Shown piece after piece: positions 4,421-6,596 of a stretch of DNA of 6,596 bases. The DNA is from Clostridiaceae bacterium (lineage in GTDB: Bacteria > Bacillota > Clostridia > Oscillospirales > Butyricicoccaceae), in assembly GCA_018383195.1 (NCBI GenBank), contig JAGZOP010000081.1, positions 1 to 6,596 of the forward strand, given 5' to 3'. The position numbers were made by a program, and so were the translations under genes. Every line of letters starts with the position of its first letter. Within the stretch, counting starts at the first letter, position 1. Under the pieces are notes generated by a model. It was given only the letters and a program-made list of their open reading frames with translations, was not told where the DNA came from and did not search any database.

Positions 4421-6256
4421 TTATACAAAGGCATCCGGATCGTCCACGTCGTCGTAGTTGAGGATGTCCTCGTCCTCGCTTACGGGCCCCGCTTCGGATA
4501 CGTCTACCTCGTACACCTCACAAGCCTCGTTAAGCCCAGGCCGCCTGCGGCGGTTGATGAGCTTATCCAGGTCAAAGGCGTTCTTCTTTTTATCGGCCTC
4601 AGCCGTGTACTTGTAATTGGGATGCTGTTTCAAATCGTATTTGGACGAAAAGAACGGGGGCAAGCCCCGCAACTGCAAAATGCACTTGTCGCCCGGCATG
4701 GTAGCCAGCTCGCTGGGTGTCATCAGTTCCCGGCCCAGCCGCTGGGTGTTCTGGTTATAGCTTTCCGACTGCCCACGGGAGCGGCCCTCGGTCTGCATGG
4801 AGATGGTGGCCTTTCCCAGCCAGTTCTCTGAAATTTCCTTGATGGTAGAGCTTTCCCGACCACCCAGGAAGATCACGCTGTCCATGTTTCCCAGGATCGT
4901 TTCCGCGTTGTCTTTGTAAATGGCCTTGCACTGCGCGTACTGCTGGTAGAACAGGCACAGACTCACCTCACGGGAGCGGATAACAGCCACAAGTTTCTCC
5001 AGCGAGGGCACCTGCCCCGTGTTGGCAGCCTCGTCCCACAGCACCCGCACATGATGGGGCAGGCGGCCCCCATGAACATTGTCCGCCCGTTCACACAGAA
5101 GATTGAACATCTGCGAAAAGGCCAGGGCCACAATGAAGTTATAAGTCGGGGTGGTGTCGGAAATCGTGAAGAAAACCGCCGTTTTCCGATCCCCGATGCG
5201 GTCAAGCTCTAGCTCGTCATAGCTCATAATCTCCCGGAGCTGGGGGATGTCAAAGGGGGCCAGCCGGGAACCGCAGGAAATCAAAATGCTTTTCGCGGTC
5301 TTGCCGCTGGCCAGCTTATATTTTTTGTACTGCTTCACGGCAAAGCAATCCGGCTTGCGCTTTTCCAGGCCCTTGAACATATAGTCCACCGCGTTCATAT
5401 AGGACTCGTCATCCTCTTTCACGTCCATGCCGGAAATCATGTCCACCAGGGTATTGATGTTCCGATCCTCGGCAGGAGCTTCAAAGATAATATAGGCAAT
5501 CAACGCACAATAAAGGAGCGTTTCCGCCTTCGTCCAGAACGGATCGCCCTCCTTGCCCTCGCCCTTTGTGTTTGCTATGAGGGTATCCACGAATTTTAGG
5601 ATGTCCGCCTCATTGTGGATATAGGACAGCGGATTGTAGTGCATAGATTTTGAAAAATCTATGCTGTTGAACACTTTGACCTTATATCCCCGGCGTTGCA
5701 GGAAAGCACCCACCTGGGAGAGCACTCCGCCTTTTGGATCTACGCACACATAGGAGCTGTGCGCCTGGAGTAGCTGGGGCGTGAGCCAGAAGCGGGTTTT
5801 GCCCGACCCGGACGAGCCGATGATGCAGGCGTTGAGGTTGCGGGCGTTGGCTGGGATTTTGGGCCGCGTGTTCATGGTGAGAAACTCCGTCTTTGTCAAA
5901 ATGACGTTGTTCTCAAACTTCGGATCGACAAAGGGCTTGATGTCTTTTTCGGTGCCCCAGCGGGCCGATCCGTATTCTTCATCCCGCCGGAATTTCTTTG
6001 CGTTCTTGCTTTTCATATAGATCAGCAGGCGGAAGCCCACCGCACCCACAATGCCGATGAGCCAGTCAAAGGGATTAAGCCCCGGCGCAAAGTCGGCAAA
6101 GGCCGGGCCGATGCTCTGGCCCAGGCCCATCAGCTTGTGAGCAAAGTCTGCTCCGGGAGCCAGGCGGTAGGCCGTCCCCAGCTTTAGGCAGGCCCACAGG
6201 ATAAACAGGTACGGGATGTTGGGTATCACATATTTCTTGACGCTATCTGTCCTCAT
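4421..6256 (-). CDS. VirD4/TraG-type conjugative coupling protein (ATPase)
   Basis: A 611-residue coupling protein, which links the relaxosome to the secretion channel and is thought to pump DNA using ATP. The N-terminus has two hydrophobic segments (about residues 9-33 and 62-81). Walker A GSSGSGKT is at residues 147-154, followed by YVCVDPKGG near 169-177 and the Walker B-type VRVLWDEAANTG near 403-414, as expected for the TraG/TraD group. Other family-like stretches include MHYNPLSYI and VIFLGGRESSTIKEISE. The C-terminus is strongly acidic (about the last 25 residues, with SEDEDILNYDDVDDPDAF), a common place for relaxosome or accessory-factor contact. Start: ATG at 6256 has GGGAGG with a 6-base spacer; a TTG six codons upstream lies on the wrong side of that site. 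It overlaps the pcfB-like gene by 14 bases. No disruption is visible. Confidence 0.95.
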   Translation of the reverse strand: MRTDSVKKYVIPNIPYLFILWACLKLGTAYRLAPGADFAHKLMGLGQSIGPAFADFAPGLNPFDWLIGIVGAVGFRLLIYMKSKNAKKFRRDEEYGSARWGTEKDIKPFVDPKFENNVILTKTEFLTMNTRPKIPANARNLNACIIGSSGSGKTRFWLTPQLLQAHSSYVCVDPKGGVLSQVGAFLQRRGYKVKVFNSIDFSKSMHYNPLSYIHNEADILKFVDTLIANTKGEGKEGDPFWTKAETLLYCALIAYIIFEAPAEDRNINTLVDMISGMDVKEDDESYMNAVDYMFKGLEKRKPDCFAVKQYKKYKLASGKTAKSILISCGSRLAPFDIPQLREIMSYDELELDRIGDRKTAVFFTISDTTPTYNFIVALAFSQMFNLLCERADNVHGGRLPHHVRVLWDEAANTGQVPSLEKLVAVIRSREVSLCLFYQQYAQCKAIYKDNAETILGNMDSVIFLGGRESSTIKEISENWLGKATISMQTEGRSRGQSESYNQNTQRLGRELMTPSELATMPGDKCILQLRGLPPFFSSKYDLKQHPNYKYTAEADKKKNAFDLDKLINRRRRPGLNEACEVYEVDVSEAGPVSEDEDILNYDDVDDPDAFV

Positions 6257-6596
6257 GCACCGCCTCCCTTGCACGTTCTTTCTTGTGGGACGGCTGGCGG
6301 GCCAGTTCAGCGGCGGCCCGTTTGAGCTGTTCCCGGATCGGGACGCGCCGGGACTTGGAACGCTTCATCACACGCCGGGAATATTCCGAAAAACAAGCGG
6401 TGATGGCATCGGCCTGCCCGCTTTTGAAAAACAGCAGGTACTTGTCCGGCCCGGTCTTATAAAAGGCATAGTCTACATTCCATTTCCGGGCCACCCGGTC
6501 AAAGTCCTTTGGGGACTCCACCTCGATGCTGTTCGTGGCGGCCCCGTGGCCCATGAGCTGGCGCACCGTCTGTTTTCCGTGGGGTGTCTGGCGGGC
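6243..6596 (-). CDS. PcfB family (DUF3801) conjugation protein, C-terminal part (cut by window edge)
   Basis: The reading frame is open to the right edge; 117 residues are visible and the start lies outside the window. The visible sequence includes HGKQTVRQLMGHGA, then VESPKDFDRVARKWNVDYAF and a KYLLFFKSGQADAITACFSEYSRRVMKRSK stretch. These match the conserved core of PcfB/DUF3801 proteins, which in conjugative plasmids and elements act with the coupling protein in DNA processing or docking. The C-terminal tail is basic and helical (REQLKRAAAELARQPSHKKERAREA). A GTG at 6566 could be taken for a start, but conserved residues lie upstream of it, so I treat this as a 5'-truncated gene. It overlaps the coupling-protein gene by 14 bases, which supports joint translation. 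Confidence 0.9.
   Translation of the reverse strand, partial: ARQTPHGKQTVRQLMGHGAATNSIEVESPKDFDRVARKWNVDYAFYKTGPDKYLLFFKSGQADAITACFSEYSRRVMKRSKSRRVPIREQLKRAAAELARQPSHKKERAREAVHEDR

Noticed and set aside
4420..4425. TATAAA on the minus strand as a promoter -10 box for the Maff2 gene
   Set aside because: No acceptable -35 element lies 16-18 bases upstream, and a single hexamer match is weak evidence.
4358..4831. A 157-codon plus-strand ORF starting inside the terminator
   Set aside because: It runs antisense through the coupling-protein 3' end, has no ribosome site, and its start overlaps the terminator stem.

Overview
The window looks like the core of the conjugation (type IV secretion) module of an integrative and conjugative element of the Tn1549/CTn type, from a GC-rich gut-type Firmicute (Clostridia such as Oscillospiraceae or Lachnospiraceae). 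The grounds are the gene set and order, strong AGGAGG-type ribosome binding sites, and protein families typical of such elements. The host and element assignments are inference from family recognition; no search was run. All genes are on the minus strand, so the transcript reads from the right edge to the left edge.

In transcription order: (1) 6596-6243, the C-terminal part of a PcfB-like (DUF3801) accessory protein, cut by the window; (2) 6256-4421, a VirD4/TraG-type coupling ATPase; (3) 4420-4326, a short intergenic junction with a 19-bp palindrome and a clear intrinsic terminator; (4) 4325-4113, a Maff2-family small membrane protein; (5) 4101-3235, a VirB6/TrbL-like polytopic membrane protein; (6) 3220-2969, a small hydrophilic protein of unknown function; (7) 2979-2194, a DNA methyltransferase of the N4/N6 type with motif order DPPY then motif I; (8) 2191-1619, an MT-A70-type adenine methyltransferase; (9) 1615-1220, a PrgI/VirB3-like protein; (10) 1266-1, the N-terminal part of a VirB4/TraE-type ATPase, cut by the left edge before its Walker A motif. 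Apart from the 95-base junction, genes overlap or are separated by a few bases, as in a translationally coupled operon.

Functionally, PcfB-like and VirD4-like proteins would deliver the processed element DNA to a membrane channel built from the Maff2, VirB6-like, PrgI-like and VirB4-like proteins. The two methyltransferases sit inside this channel operon and may modify the element DNA against host restriction or mark it otherwise.

The most unusual feature is a palindrome, TCTGGACA-CTT-TGTCCAGA, present three times. Two copies, with flanks in opposite orientation, bracket the methyltransferase pair almost exactly and form the end of each coding sequence, read in different frames. The third lies just upstream of the internal terminator. 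This suggests either a small mobile or exchangeable methyltransferase cassette, or a shared regulatory or recognition site. Also notable are a probable non-canonical ATC start for the MT-A70 gene and a probable TTG start for virB4.
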